This document shows positions 44,854 to 55,191 of a stretch of 64,000 nucleotides of DNA, in pieces. Under the pieces are notes generated by a model, which did no database searches, was not told the DNA's origin, and saw nothing but the letters and a program-made list of their open reading frames with translations. The DNA is from Paenibacillus cymbidii. Its GTDB lineage: Bacteria > Bacillota > Bacilli > Paenibacillales > NBRC-103111. Made by a program: the position numbers and the translations under genes. The number at the start of each line of letters is the position of its first letter. The first letter of the stretch is position 1. Location: NCBI RefSeq assembly GCF_004764705.1, contig NZ_SHLX01000003.1, positions 1 to 64,000 on the forward strand, given 5' to 3'.

Positions 44854-46512
44854 TCATTTTACGTTGGCCCAGCGCAGCTCGAATTCCATGCCGTAGGACG
44901 GCAGGATGACGCCGTCGATATTCGGTTTCTTCAAATATACTTTCGAGCGGAAATAAAGCGGGAAGATGCCGGCTTCCTTCATCAGCAGCTTTTCGGCGTC
45001 GGCCAGCTCCTGCGCCCGTTTCGCCGGGTCCCGCTCCGTATCGGCCGAACGGATCAGACCGTCATACGTCGCATTGGAGTAGTCGCCGTAGTTGAACGCG
45101 CTGCCGGTCGTAAACATGTCGAGGAACGTCATCGGATCGTTATAGTCCGCGCCCCACAACGACAGCACCATCACGTAGTTTTTGGACATTTCCTTCTCGA
45201 CGCGCAGCGCGTGTGGCACCGGTTCGGCTTGCACGTCGAGCTTCAGGTTCGTTTGCAGCTGGGAAACGATGTATTCGAGCGATTTTTTGGCCGTTTCCGT
45301 GTCGTCGCTCGTAATCGTCAGCTTCGGCAACGCCGGCATGTTCAGTTCTTTCAGGCCGTCGGCCAGGAGCTGCTTCGCCTTGTCCACGTTGAACATTTCC
45401 TGTGTGTCGCCGACCGTTTTGCGGAAGTCGTTGCCGTTGCCGTCGAGCGTGCCGGCCGGCACATAACCGGTGGACGGGACCGAACCGTTGGCGAGCGTCG
45501 AGTCGACCAGCCCTTTGCGGTCGATGGCGAGGCCGATCGCCTGACGGACTTTGGCGTTCTTGAACGCCGGCACTTTCGTTTCCTGGAATGTGATGTAGGA
45601 GCTTGTCAGCTCCGGCTTCAGCGTCGTGTCCGGCTTGCCTTCGTACAGCTTGATCTGGTCCGCCTTGATTTCGGTCAAGGTGGCGCCGCCCGTTTCGTAC
45701 AGGTTAAGGCCGAGGTTCGTGTCTTTGACGATATTGACCGTAAATTTCTCCAGCTTGACGTTGGCAGCGTCCCAATACTTGTCGTTTTTGACGAATTCCA
45801 TCGTCTGGTCGTGCGTCCAGCTGACGAGCTTGAACGGGCCGGCGCCGATCACCTTGTCTGCGTCCGCGCCGTTCTTTTCGCCGAGCGGCTCGATAAAGTC
45901 TTTTTTCTGCGGGAAGAACGTACAGAATGCCAACATTTGCGTAAAAAACGGCACCGGTTTTTCGAGCGTAATGACGAGCGTTTTGTCGTCTTTGGCGACG
46001 ACGCCGAGCTCTTTTTGCTTCGCTGCCACTTCGTCCGGCGTTTTCGCCGCGGTTACGGCCGCGCCGCCTTTGATCCATTGCAGCAAAAACGCGTAGGAAG
46101 CTTTGGTCGCCTTGTCAAGCGTGCGTTGGTACGAATAAACAAAATCTTGCGCCGTCAGCGGGCTGCCGTCGGCCCAGACGAGCCCGTCGCGCAGCGCGAT
46201 CGTATACGTCAGGCCGTCGGCGGAAATTTGCGGAAGCTCCTTGGCCAGCGCCGGCTGCGCTTTGTTGTCCCGATCGAGCCGGTACAACGATTCGCCGATC
46301 GCGTTAATGAACGTAAACGCGGCGTTGGAATTCGCTTTTGAAGTATCGAGCACGGGAGGTTCGGCGGAGTAATTGATTTTCATCTCTTGCGCCGGCGCTT
46401 TGCCGCCCGCATTGCCCGTTGTTCCTTCTTCTTTGTCTTTGCCGCAGCCGACGGCTGCCGTGCCAATGACGGCCAGCGCGAGCGCGGCGGTCACCCCTTT
46501 TTTCCACAACAT
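44854..46512 (-). CDS. oppA: Oligopeptide-binding lipoprotein OppA
   Basis: This 552-aa SBP_bac_5 protein has lipobox AAVGC (Cys23). Recognisable parts are NYSAEPPVLDTSKANSNA at the start of the mature chain, DGLVWADGSPLTAQDFVYSYQR and VRQAIGLAIDRKGLVDS. An AGGAGGGG site precedes ATG 46512. It binds extracellular peptides for OppBCDF. Confidence 0.93.
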   Translation of the reverse strand: MLWKKGVTAALALAVIGTAAVGCGKDKEEGTTGNAGGKAPAQEMKINYSAEPPVLDTSKANSNAAFTFINAIGESLYRLDRDNKAQPALAKELPQISADGLTYTIALRDGLVWADGSPLTAQDFVYSYQRTLDKATKASYAFLLQWIKGGAAVTAAKTPDEVAAKQKELGVVAKDDKTLVITLEKPVPFFTQMLAFCTFFPQKKDFIEPLGEKNGADADKVIGAGPFKLVSWTHDQTMEFVKNDKYWDAANVKLEKFTVNIVKDTNLGLNLYETGGATLTEIKADQIKLYEGKPDTTLKPELTSSYITFQETKVPAFKNAKVRQAIGLAIDRKGLVDSTLANGSVPSTGYVPAGTLDGNGNDFRKTVGDTQEMFNVDKAKQLLADGLKELNMPALPKLTITSDDTETAKKSLEYIVSQLQTNLKLDVQAEPVPHALRVEKEMSKNYVMVLSLWGADYNDPMTFLDMFTTGSAFNYGDYSNATYDGLIRSADTERDPAKRAQELADAEKLLMKEAGIFPLYFRSKVYLKKPNIDGVILPSYGMEFELRWANVK

Positions 46513-46852
46513 GCAAAAGACCCCTCCTGATGATTAAGGTGCAGCCATACCGGCAAATATTGACCGGCAGTTCAGCCTTTGCAACTATATCGGGCGGCAT
46601 CGCTTCCATCCAGTCCGTTTTGCTGGGATGAAAGGCGAATGCTGGACAGGTTAGTTTTTCATAGGATGTCGCGGCCACGGCGGATCTATGCGCTTTGCGG
46701 CGGCGGCGCGGCATGCGCGACGGCGCGATTGTGTGGTACAATGGGGAACGATTGCAGACGCAAGCCACAAGGCCGCTTGCTGCTTGCCGCTGGTATCGGC
46801 GGCGGGGGCGGTCCGGATTACATAGCGGGTTATCGACGAGGAGGCGCGTAGG
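46513..46852. other. Divergent intergenic region oppA / Gfo-Idh
   Basis: This gene-free 340 nt holds the oppA leader on the minus strand and an extended -10 promoter (TGGTACAAT, 46734-46742) for the oxidoreductase gene on the plus strand. No good -35 pairs with it. Short frames in this stretch look like chance. Confidence 0.45.
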
Positions 46853-47893
46853 ATGGGAGACTTTGCAGGCGGCGAAACGATTCGGATCGGCATTATCGGA
46901 GCGGGGGGCATCGCACGGGATCGGCATATCCCGAATTTGCGCCAGTTGCCTGGCGTGCGGCTGGTCGGCGCGGCGAACCGTACGCCGGAGAGCGCGAAAC
47001 GGGCGGCGGCCGAGTTCGGGCTGGAGCGGGCGTACGACGATTGGCGGCAGCTGCTGGACGATGATGGCATCGACGCCGTTTTTGTGTGCGCGCAGCCGTA
47101 TATGCACCGGGAAATGACGCTTGCCGCGCTGGAGCGGGGCAAGCATGTGTTCTGCCAGGCGCGGATGGCGATGGACCTTGCGGACGCAAAACGGATGCTG
47201 GAAGCGGACGAACGCACGCCGCTGACAACGCAGCTGTGCCCGGCGCCGCATTATATGGCGGTGGAGCCGTATGTGCGCGAGCTGCTGGCGGAAGGGCGGC
47301 TCGGCGACATTCGCCATGTCGAGCTGGTGCACGCGAACGCGTCTCTGCTCGATCCGCAGGCGCCGCTGTACTGGCGGCAGCGCGCCGACAAGCAGGGCAT
47401 CAATTTGCTCGACGTCGGCATCACGGCCGAAATCCTGAACCGTTGGTTCGGCACGGTCGGTCGCCTGAGCGCGCTGACGCGCACGTGGGTGAACGAGCGC
47501 CCTGCGGACGAAGACGGCCGCACGGCGGTGGAGTTGGCCGATTCGGTGACGATCATCGGCGAGTTCGCGGCGGGGGCGATGCTGACGGCGCTCTACACCG
47601 GCAGCGTGGCCGGCGGCAGCCAGCGGCTGACGATCTCCGGCTCGCGCGCGACGCTGACTTGCTTCCCGACGGAAGCGTTTGTGCTGCTGAACGATGGAGG
47701 CGGCGAGAAACGCGTGGATATTCCGGCCGAGCGTCTCGGCGTTTGGCGAGCGGAGGCGGAGTTCGTCCAGGCGATCCGCGAAGGCCGCAAAGGCAACCCG
47801 TCGCTGCGCGAAGGCATCCGCTACATGGCATTTTCGCAGGCGGTGGCGGATTCGCTGGCCACAGGGAAGTTGACGGAGCTGGAGCGGGTGTGA
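46853..47893 (+). CDS. Gfo/Idh/MocA-family protein lacking the EKP motif
   Basis: This 346-aa protein has an N-terminal NAD(P) Rossmann motif IGIIGAGGIARDRHIPNL and the family layout (LDDDGIDAVFVCAQPYMHREM). Where active family members have EKP with the catalytic lysine, this one reads FCQARMAMDLADAKRM, so the lysine is missing. The family oxidises or reduces sugars and inositols; this member may have altered chemistry or a regulatory role. It stands alone between opp and the polysaccharide locus. Confidence 0.82.
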   Translation: MGDFAGGETIRIGIIGAGGIARDRHIPNLRQLPGVRLVGAANRTPESAKRAAAEFGLERAYDDWRQLLDDDGIDAVFVCAQPYMHREMTLAALERGKHVFCQARMAMDLADAKRMLEADERTPLTTQLCPAPHYMAVEPYVRELLAEGRLGDIRHVELVHANASLLDPQAPLYWRQRADKQGINLLDVGITAEILNRWFGTVGRLSALTRTWVNERPADEDGRTAVELADSVTIIGEFAAGAMLTALYTGSVAGGSQRLTISGSRATLTCFPTEAFVLLNDGGGEKRVDIPAERLGVWRAEAEFVQAIREGRKGNPSLREGIRYMAFSQAVADSLATGKLTELERV

Positions 47894-47910
47894 GGGAAGA
47901 GGCATTAATT

Positions 47911-47943
47911 GCGAAATAGGCCATGTTTTCACTGCCGGCTATT
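47911..47943. repeat. Single unit of the hairpin repeat family
   Basis: AATAGGCCATG ... GCCGGCTATT, an imperfect type II-like hairpin right after the Gfo/Idh gene. It corresponds to unit 1 of the full modules; the other units are absent. Confidence 0.55.
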
Positions 47944-48132
47944 ATGACGGCAACGAATAACAGGGAACAGAACACGCAGACGGCGGCACCCCAGGGCTAC
48001 GCGATTCGTAGACTGGGGCCGTTTATGTTTCGTCGATGCAAGTCCGTCGTGCGGCGTTGGCGCGGTCGCAGCAGCTTCCTGTTGTAGCCGGAACGAGCTT
48101 GCATTATCATGATGTGGAAGGGAGGGACAAGG

Positions 48133-50397
48133 GTGTCTACTGTCAGAAAACAATCAAACCAATCAATCTTTATCCAGTATTTGTTATCCTATTTGCTGGT
48201 CCTGATTATCCCGATCATCGGCGGGGTCATGATGTACAGACAAATGATCGATGTTGTGGAGAAGGACGCCGTACAGTCGAATTTGGCGCTGCTTGAGCAG
48301 AGCAAATCCAGTCTGGAAGGACGCTTGGCGGAAGTCGACAATATTGTAAGGCTGCTCAGCCTGGATTCGAAGGTCACCCGGTTGCTCGCCGGCGGCAATA
48401 ATATGTTCTACGATTACGAATTGAATCTGGTGCTGCGCAATTACAAGCTGACCAACAATTTTATCGATTCCATCCTTGTATACATCAATGATAGCGACAA
48501 GCTGATTTCAAGCGATCTTGTGATGGACAATCCCGGCCTGTACTACGGGACTTTGTTTCAGTATCAGGACCTCACTTACGAGCAATGGAAACGGTACATA
48601 GTCGGCAAAACCTATTACAAAGAAGTGCTGCCCACGGTCAACGTCAGCATTAACGGAAAGGAGGAGCCGAGACTGGCTTTTCTGCAAACGATTCCGATCA
48701 ACAACTCAGGTGCTTCCGGAGCGATTATGGTGCTGATCAAACAATCCGAAGTGCAGAACATGATTCGCCCCGCCAAAGTCGAAGACGGATGGGTAACCAT
48801 TCTGAATGAGTCGGAGTCGAGGTTGGTTGCTTACGGTGACATACCCGGGACGGTCAATTTTGATGCCGTGACGAAGGGCAAGTCGAACGAGGTCATGCAA
48901 AGCCGGCACCAGCTTATTTTTTCTGTATTTTCCCCGGATACGAAGTGGTCTTACGTGGCGGCGATTCCCAAGGATTACGTAATGGGAAAAGTAAATGCGA
49001 TCAAAATGACGATCATCGCCATCATGCTAATTGTTATCGGGTTCGGCGTATTCGTATCCTATATGCTGACGAATCGCAACTTCCGCCCGATCAAGAAGCT
49101 GTTTGAGTTTGTCAAGGATAATCTTGGGAACGAAAATGGCCGAAAGTATTCCTTCGATTCGCTGCAAGGGTCGATTTCGGAGCTGCTGAACAACAATGAA
49201 AAGTTAAAGCTCGGGATGATGCAAAAAACGCCTTTGTTGAAAGCAGCTTTTATTGAAAGGGTTTTCAGCGGCAGAATCAACAACGGTGCGGAATTGCAGC
49301 TTGCGCTGGAAGGGGCCGAGTTGGTTTTGCCGGCTGCCGACTATGTTGTTTTCATCGTCAGAATCGACTCATACGGTGATGCATCGATCGACGAAACGTC
49401 GCTCGGGCTGAGCGCGGCCAAGGTCGTGTTCGAGAAAACGTTGACGGATGTCGCGGGCACCCAACTGCTTGTCCACGATTTCGAGGAAGATCGGGTGGCC
49501 GTGCTGTTTCCGCTGAATGCCGGAGACCAGGCGCACAACCGGGCTGAGCTGGAACGGCTGCTGAACGGTCTGCATTCCCGGTTGAAGGACAACAATGGCA
49601 TTTCGACATCGTTCAGTGTCGGATCCGGTTGCCCGTCCTTGCTGGAAGCTTATCGTTCCTTTCGCGACGCGTTGGATGCGCTTCAATACGGCAGCGGAGG
49701 GAACGAGCGGATCGTTTGGTACGATGCCGGCCAGCAGGACCGTTATTACTTTTATTATCCGACCGATATGGAGAACAAATTAATCAATCTGCTGAAAATC
49801 GGCGACATTGCCGGCGTGACACGCCTTGTCGGGGAACTGCGGGAGGAGAATGTCTTCTCGCGCAAATTGTCGCGGGAAGTAACGGGTTATTTCCAGTCGG
49901 CCATCCGCAATACTTACGTCAGACTGGTTTCCCAGTTGGTCCGCGAAGACGCGGCGATCATCGACTGTCTGACGGAAGAAATCAAGTTGGCGGAACAAAC
50001 GAAACGCGCGGAAGAGCTGCTCGAACAAATCCAGCGCGTCGCGCGTATTTTGTCCGAACGGATGAACGACAAGAAGCAGAAACAGACGAGTCAGCTTCGG
50101 GACCAAGTGATGGCTTACATTTGCGATTCGTTTGCCAATCCGAATTTGAGCCTGTATATGATCGCTTCCCGGTTCGGCATGACGGAGGTATACATGTCGC
50201 GCTTCTTCAAAGAACATGCCGGGGAAAACATTTCGCAATACATCGAGCGCATCCGCATGGAAACCGCCAAAAAACTGCTGGTGGAAACACAAACGTCGGT
50301 CAACGAAGTCGCGGAGCAAGTGGGCTATACGAGCGCACAAGTGTTTCGAAGAGCGTATAAGCGCGTGTATGGCACCGTCCCCAGCGCCAGAACGTAA
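48133..50397 (+). CDS. Membrane-anchored AraC-type sensor-regulator
   Basis: This 754-aa protein starts at GTG 48133, 6 nt after AAGGGAGGG. It has a transmembrane helix at about 15-37 (YLLSYLLVLIIPIIGGVMMY), an extracellular sensor of about 250 aa, a second helix at about 290-312 (MTIIAIMLIVIGFGVFVSYML), a HAMP-like/GGDEF-like linker, and two AraC helix-turn-helix motifs at the C-terminus (LSLYMIASRFGMTEVYMSRFFKEH; TSVNEVAEQVGYTSAQVFRRAYKRV). This is the Paenibacillus type of one-component sensor that governs neighbouring polysaccharide operons, here the GH2 and ABC genes that follow. Confidence 0.88.
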   Translation: MSTVRKQSNQSIFIQYLLSYLLVLIIPIIGGVMMYRQMIDVVEKDAVQSNLALLEQSKSSLEGRLAEVDNIVRLLSLDSKVTRLLAGGNNMFYDYELNLVLRNYKLTNNFIDSILVYINDSDKLISSDLVMDNPGLYYGTLFQYQDLTYEQWKRYIVGKTYYKEVLPTVNVSINGKEEPRLAFLQTIPINNSGASGAIMVLIKQSEVQNMIRPAKVEDGWVTILNESESRLVAYGDIPGTVNFDAVTKGKSNEVMQSRHQLIFSVFSPDTKWSYVAAIPKDYVMGKVNAIKMTIIAIMLIVIGFGVFVSYMLTNRNFRPIKKLFEFVKDNLGNENGRKYSFDSLQGSISELLNNNEKLKLGMMQKTPLLKAAFIERVFSGRINNGAELQLALEGAELVLPAADYVVFIVRIDSYGDASIDETSLGLSAAKVVFEKTLTDVAGTQLLVHDFEEDRVAVLFPLNAGDQAHNRAELERLLNGLHSRLKDNNGISTSFSVGSGCPSLLEAYRSFRDALDALQYGSGGNERIVWYDAGQQDRYYFYYPTDMENKLINLLKIGDIAGVTRLVGELREENVFSRKLSREVTGYFQSAIRNTYVRLVSQLVREDAAIIDCLTEEIKLAEQTKRAEELLEQIQRVARILSERMNDKKQKQTSQLRDQVMAYICDSFANPNLSLYMIASRFGMTEVYMSRFFKEHAGENISQYIERIRMETAKKLLVETQTSVNEVAEQVGYTSAQVFRRAYKRVYGTVPSART

Positions 50398-50592
50398 TGC
50401 TGTCTTCGTGGCAGTCACGACCCGCCATTCGCTCGCAGGCCAACTGCGTCCGAATGGCTTTTTGCGCTGCCTGGGATAAGAGAAGTATGTTCTGCAAGAA
50501 GTGTTTCCTTGGCGAGCCGCTCGTTTCATTGCCGTTTCGGTCGCCAGTCGTCAGAATTGTACGCAAAAGCGTCCCGCTGCAAGAACCGCCCC

Positions 50593-50620
50593 TTTTGCCT
50601 GCCGGACAGAGCATTATACT
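50593..50620 (+). promoter_or_regulatory. Possible promoter of the GH2 gene
   Basis: TTTTGC (50593-50598), 16 nt, TATACT (50615-50620), 38 nt before the GTG start. The -10 is good and the -35 is weak, which would suit an activated promoter. Confidence 0.4.
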
Positions 50621-50658
50621 GAAGATGATTTACACGATGAAAGGTGGAGGATGAACAG

Positions 50659-53600
50659 GTGTTCAGGCGAACAAGATTAATTTGGCTGGCTTTTTTTCTG
50701 CTGGCGACGGGCGTCGCGTTGTTCGCGAGCGAACGGGCCATGGCGGCGGCAAGCGACAGGTATACGATGGATTTGAGCGGCACTTGGAGCTTCACCCCTG
50801 TAGGGGGGACAACGTCGACGATGAAGGTGCCGGATACGTGGGACCGGTACGAGGAGTTCAAGGATTCGACACAGGCCGCCTATGAGCGTACAGTCTATAT
50901 TCCTGCCGATTGGGCGGGGCATACGATCCTCATCGACTGCGAGAAGATGAGCGCCAAGGCGGAGGTATATATCAACAACTCCGGAACTCCCGCCGGAACG
51001 CAGACCGGCGTTTTTATGCCTTTTACTTTCGATATTACTCCATACCTCACGCCAGGAGCCGATAATACGATCAAAATCGTCGTTACGTCGGACGGCTCCG
51101 ACATCAGGGATGCGAACGGCAAACCGTTGTGGCCGGTTGGCTCCAATGCTTACAACAGATTCTACGGCCTTCAGGCGCCGGTTGTTTTGAAAGCGGTTCC
51201 GCAGGTGCATGTGGAAAGCGCCTTCGTTCGCACGTCCGTCACCGCCGGCGAAATTGCGATCGACTACGTCGTCCGGAACGACAGCGCGGCAAGCCGCACG
51301 CTGGTGTTGTCCGGGTCGGTTCGGCACAACGGAACGACGGAGAAGACGCTCGCCGACAGCGCACCCTTTACGGTAGGCGCCGGTCAAACGGCGACAATTA
51401 CCGTTTCCGAGAGCTGGAGCAATGCCGTCCTGTGGTTCCCGGACAACCCGTATATGTATCAGCTTGCCGCAGCCGTCAAGGAAAGCGGAACGACGTTGGA
51501 CACGTTCGAGGCGGTCAAGTTCGGCTTCAAAGAAGTGAAGGTGGATACGACGGCGGGGAATTTGCTCCTGAACGGCATTCGCCTTAATCTTCGCGGCGAC
51601 TCCCCGGTGCTTGTCGGCCGCTCCGACAGCTTCTCGATGAAGCGGATCGAAACGGATATCGACTACGTCAAGATGATCGAAGAGTGGAAAGGCCTGAACA
51701 TGAACGTCGTACGGAGCCACAAGGGCGAGTTTCCGGAAGCATTGCTGGACTTGTGCGACGAGATGGGCATGCTGGTCATTTCGGAAACGACTTTGTTCGG
51801 GAGCATCGGGCCATCGCTGTTTACTGCCGCCAACTGGCAGGCGGTGAAAGCCAATTCAATCGCATATTACAATGCCCGCATTCCGCGCATTCGCAATCAT
51901 CCGTCGATCGTCTTCTATTCGCCGGCGAACGAGTTGTATGCGCTTCCTCATGCGACGTCGCAAGAAAGGAAGGATCTGGTCGACGCCGTCAGAGCGATCG
52001 ACCCGACTAGGCCGGTTTGCCTCGATGGCGACTGGACGGCGGGCGGCGGGGTTACGCTTCGAAGCGACAGCCTCAACTCGCACTATCAGGGCGGATTCCA
52101 TACGGACTATCCGGTGAACAACGATATTTACGGGCGGCTCAGCAATAAAATTACGAACAGTCTGATTATGGCCTATGGTGAATTCCTGATGGGCCAGAGC
52201 GGCGAGAATGGCGGCAACAACAGACCGCACACGGTTGTGGAGGTGCAGGCGATGCAAGGGCTGCAGTCCAGAGCGGCCCGCTACAAGGATTATGCCGATA
52301 TACGGCCGTTCTCTCTCGATTGGGCCTGGAAGGAACATTCGCGCAGCCGGCTGCAGGCCGACATCCTGCGCAAGTCGTTCGCGCCGGTGGCGGTATTCGA
52401 CAAAGAGTATGACCGCTTCGGGGTGAATCCGCTGCTGCACGCGACGGAATATCCGGCTGTCGCTTCCGGTGGAACGGTCTCCCGGACGCTGATTGTGTAC
52501 AACGACGAGTTCAGCGATTCGAGTGTGACCTTGAAGTGGTACGCTTATTTTGGCGGCAGCCTGGTGGCGAGCAACAAGTACAGCTTAAGCGTGCCTTTGG
52601 GCGGCCATGCGGAGCAGAACGTAAGCTTCACGGCTCCGGCGGGCAACGGAAATCTTGTGTTTCGGATGGAGGCATGGAAAGGCGGGAGCCTGAAGTTCGA
52701 CGATACGCGGCATTTCAAGCTTGGCAACGGCGGAGACGATCTTGCGCCGGGCGCTGTCGCCAATCTGACTGCCCATTCGCCGACGGAAACGTCAGTCGTG
52801 CTGAACTGGAACGCGCCGGGCAATGACGGGATGTACGGAAGGGCAAGCTTTTACGATATCCGCTACGCCACCGCGCCGATTACGGCCGCAAGCTGGCCGG
52901 ATGCCGTTCAAGTGCCGAATGTCGTTCCGCCATCAGCCGCACTCGACGAAGAGAGCATGGAAATATTCGGCTTGTTGCCCGGCACGACGTATTATTTCGC
53001 TATCAAGTCCTTTGACGGGAGAAATACATCCGGGCTTTCCAATGCGGTCAGCTTGTCGACGGTTGCCGAAGGATATGTCGGCCGGATCGCGGCCATGGCG
53101 GCCAAAAGCTCCTCCGGCGATGCGGTCGAACAGTGGACGGACGATCTGGCCATCACCACCGTCGACCAGGGGTATGTGACACCGGCGGGAGGTACGGATC
53201 CGTCGGCGGGTCTCAAGTATACATTTCTGAATTTCGACATCGCGGCGATCAGCGATGCCGACAACGTTTATCTCAAGCTATTCTATAAAGGAAATGCAAG
53301 CGGCAAAAATGCGGATTTGACCCTCTACGGCATCGACGACACGAGTTGGACCAATGCGACGGCATTTACGCAATCCGGCTTGCCTGGCATCCGCAGAGGC
53401 TCGAGTATGGTCGACGGCGACAAAGGACTGCATTTTATCCGCATGCAAAGCTTGGCGAACGGTTCGGTCGGCAAGTACGTGACGATCGATGTTACCGAAT
53501 ATGTAAAGAGTCGCCTGAATGCGGGCCAAACCAAAGCCGCCTTCATGCTGTACGGCTTTAATATGTACTGGGACGATCAGGATTACGTCGGTTATTTTGC

Positions 53601-54942
53601 CGGTATTAACGAAACGGGGCATGAGCCGGCGCTGGTCGTGAAGTCGGGCCAGCCTGCTTCTTGGTCTGTCGGAACGTGGGCCGCAACCGATCCGGATGCG
53701 AATGCGGCCATCGGAACAAACGCCACTGCTTCCACGACATATAGTTCCGCCGTAGTGGCCGCGCAAGCGGTGGACGGTCAGCCTTCGACCTGGTGGACGG
53801 CCTCGTCCGGCGCGTATCCGCAATGGCTGCAAGTGGATCTGGGAGAGCCTTTCCTGCTTCGGGCGGTGAAAGGGGATTTCAACTACGACGGAACGACGTA
53901 TTACAAGCTCGAAGGCTCGCTCGACAACGTCAACTGGACGACCGTGGCGGATCGGACGACGACGGGGGCGGTGCGGTTTTTCGAGGAGAAAATGAATGGA
54001 GCTGCTTATCGTTATTTGAAGCTGACCGGGACTGGCAACAGCAATGGCCATTGGATGCGAATCGCGGAACTGGAAGTTTACGGCCGAAACGCGACACCGC
54101 CTCCGCGGGATCTCGCCCGATTCAAGGCGATGCTGGTTTCCAGCAAGTACAATGACGGCGTGAAAGGGTCCAAAGCGTTCGACGGTCTCCCTTCCACGTG
54201 GTGGACGGCGTCATCGAGCGCCTATCCGCAATGGATAAAGGCCGACTTGATCGATCCCCGCACATTGGGCTCCGTCAGCGGGGAAATCCGGCAGACAGGC
54301 GCGAATATCGGGACCAGCTATTACAAAATCGAAGGCTCCAACGACAATGCCAACTGGACGCTGCTGAGCGACAAAACCTCGACGGGGACGCAGAAAACGA
54401 TTCAGGATACCGTGGAAGGCACCTACCGCTATGTAAGATTGACCTTGACGGGCAATACTGTCGGCCAATGGGCCAGCATTCCGACGCTGGAGTTCTATGG
54501 AGGTCTGCAGGACAATTCGGGCTTCGAAGCCAATCAGGCCGCTACCCAAACGCCGGACGGATGGAGCGAGTGGGTTAACGGCAATGTGGCTGCTTCGCTT
54601 ACGGAAGCTGCGAATCCGCGGTCGGGCGGCTACAATCTGGCACATCGCGGCACAAGCGCATACAAGACATTGACGTACCAGACGAAGACGGGGCTTCCGG
54701 ACGGTCTTTATACGGTGAAAGCATGGGTCAGAAGCAGCGGAGGTCAGAACCAGGCAAGGATGATCGCCAAAGACTACGGAGGCGCGGATCGGTTCGTCAA
54801 CATACCGGCCACGACGACGTATACGCAAGTCACGCTTGCCGACATCGAAGTGACGCATGGCACGTGTGCGATCGGGTTCTGGTCGGATGCCCATGCGAAC
54901 GAATGGATCACCGTGGACGATGTGGAGTTTTATCGGCAATAA
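50659..54942 (+). CDS. Secreted glycoside hydrolase family 2 multi-domain enzyme
   Basis: This 1427-aa protein starts at GTG 50659, 8 nt after GGTGGAGG. Signal peptide of about 32 aa (ends MAAA). GH2 sugar-binding domain at about 35-165 (LSGTWSFTPVG), Ig-like at 180-295, TIM barrel at 300-560 with the acid/base Glu425 in SPANELYAL and candidate nucleophile Glu508 in AYGEFLMG. Then FN3 (695-800), a DNRLRE/CBM96-like domain (800-997), two F5/8-type C (CBM32-like) domains (1016-1144 and 1151-1281) and a C-terminal jelly-roll-like module. It hydrolyses a terminal sugar of an outside polysaccharide; which sugar is unknown. Confidence 0.88.
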   Translation: MFRRTRLIWLAFFLLATGVALFASERAMAAASDRYTMDLSGTWSFTPVGGTTSTMKVPDTWDRYEEFKDSTQAAYERTVYIPADWAGHTILIDCEKMSAKAEVYINNSGTPAGTQTGVFMPFTFDITPYLTPGADNTIKIVVTSDGSDIRDANGKPLWPVGSNAYNRFYGLQAPVVLKAVPQVHVESAFVRTSVTAGEIAIDYVVRNDSAASRTLVLSGSVRHNGTTEKTLADSAPFTVGAGQTATITVSESWSNAVLWFPDNPYMYQLAAAVKESGTTLDTFEAVKFGFKEVKVDTTAGNLLLNGIRLNLRGDSPVLVGRSDSFSMKRIETDIDYVKMIEEWKGLNMNVVRSHKGEFPEALLDLCDEMGMLVISETTLFGSIGPSLFTAANWQAVKANSIAYYNARIPRIRNHPSIVFYSPANELYALPHATSQERKDLVDAVRAIDPTRPVCLDGDWTAGGGVTLRSDSLNSHYQGGFHTDYPVNNDIYGRLSNKITNSLIMAYGEFLMGQSGENGGNNRPHTVVEVQAMQGLQSRAARYKDYADIRPFSLDWAWKEHSRSRLQADILRKSFAPVAVFDKEYDRFGVNPLLHATEYPAVASGGTVSRTLIVYNDEFSDSSVTLKWYAYFGGSLVASNKYSLSVPLGGHAEQNVSFTAPAGNGNLVFRMEAWKGGSLKFDDTRHFKLGNGGDDLAPGAVANLTAHSPTETSVVLNWNAPGNDGMYGRASFYDIRYATAPITAASWPDAVQVPNVVPPSAALDEESMEIFGLLPGTTYYFAIKSFDGRNTSGLSNAVSLSTVAEGYVGRIAAMAAKSSSGDAVEQWTDDLAITTVDQGYVTPAGGTDPSAGLKYTFLNFDIAAISDADNVYLKLFYKGNASGKNADLTLYGIDDTSWTNATAFTQSGLPGIRRGSSMVDGDKGLHFIRMQSLANGSVGKYVTIDVTEYVKSRLNAGQTKAAFMLYGFNMYWDDQDYVGYFAGINETGHEPALVVKSGQPASWSVGTWAATDPDANAAIGTNATASTTYSSAVVAAQAVDGQPSTWWTASSGAYPQWLQVDLGEPFLLRAVKGDFNYDGTTYYKLEGSLDNVNWTTVADRTTTGAVRFFEEKMNGAAYRYLKLTGTGNSNGHWMRIAELEVYGRNATPPPRDLARFKAMLVSSKYNDGVKGSKAFDGLPSTWWTASSSAYPQWIKADLIDPRTLGSVSGEIRQTGANIGTSYYKIEGSNDNANWTLLSDKTSTGTQKTIQDTVEGTYRYVRLTLTGNTVGQWASIPTLEFYGGLQDNSGFEANQAATQTPDGWSEWVNGNVAASLTEAANPRSGGYNLAHRGTSAYKTLTYQTKTGLPDGLYTVKAWVRSSGGQNQARMIAKDYGGADRFVNIPATTTYTQVTLADIEVTHGTCAIGFWSDAHANEWITVDDVEFYRQ

Positions 54943-55191
54943 CAAGCCGATTGCAGCCGATAGAACAGGCTCGATCGCCGCGCATGCGGAGGTCGGGCCT
55001 TGTGATAACCGGCGGAAGTTAAGCGGCGTATGGTATGCAACAAACGTTCCTTCACGTAACCGCGGGGCAAAATGGCCAAAAGCCTCTCCTGCAACAATTG
55101 TCTCTTTTCGAACCGGATGCAATTCCCTATAGTGAAACCAACGAACAGTCTCGCGAGCTGCTTGCTGCAATTGCTTGCCATTGCATACTGT

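Noticed and set aside
44833..46341. 502-codon + strand frame over oppA
   Set aside because: Antisense shadow of oppA without any motif.
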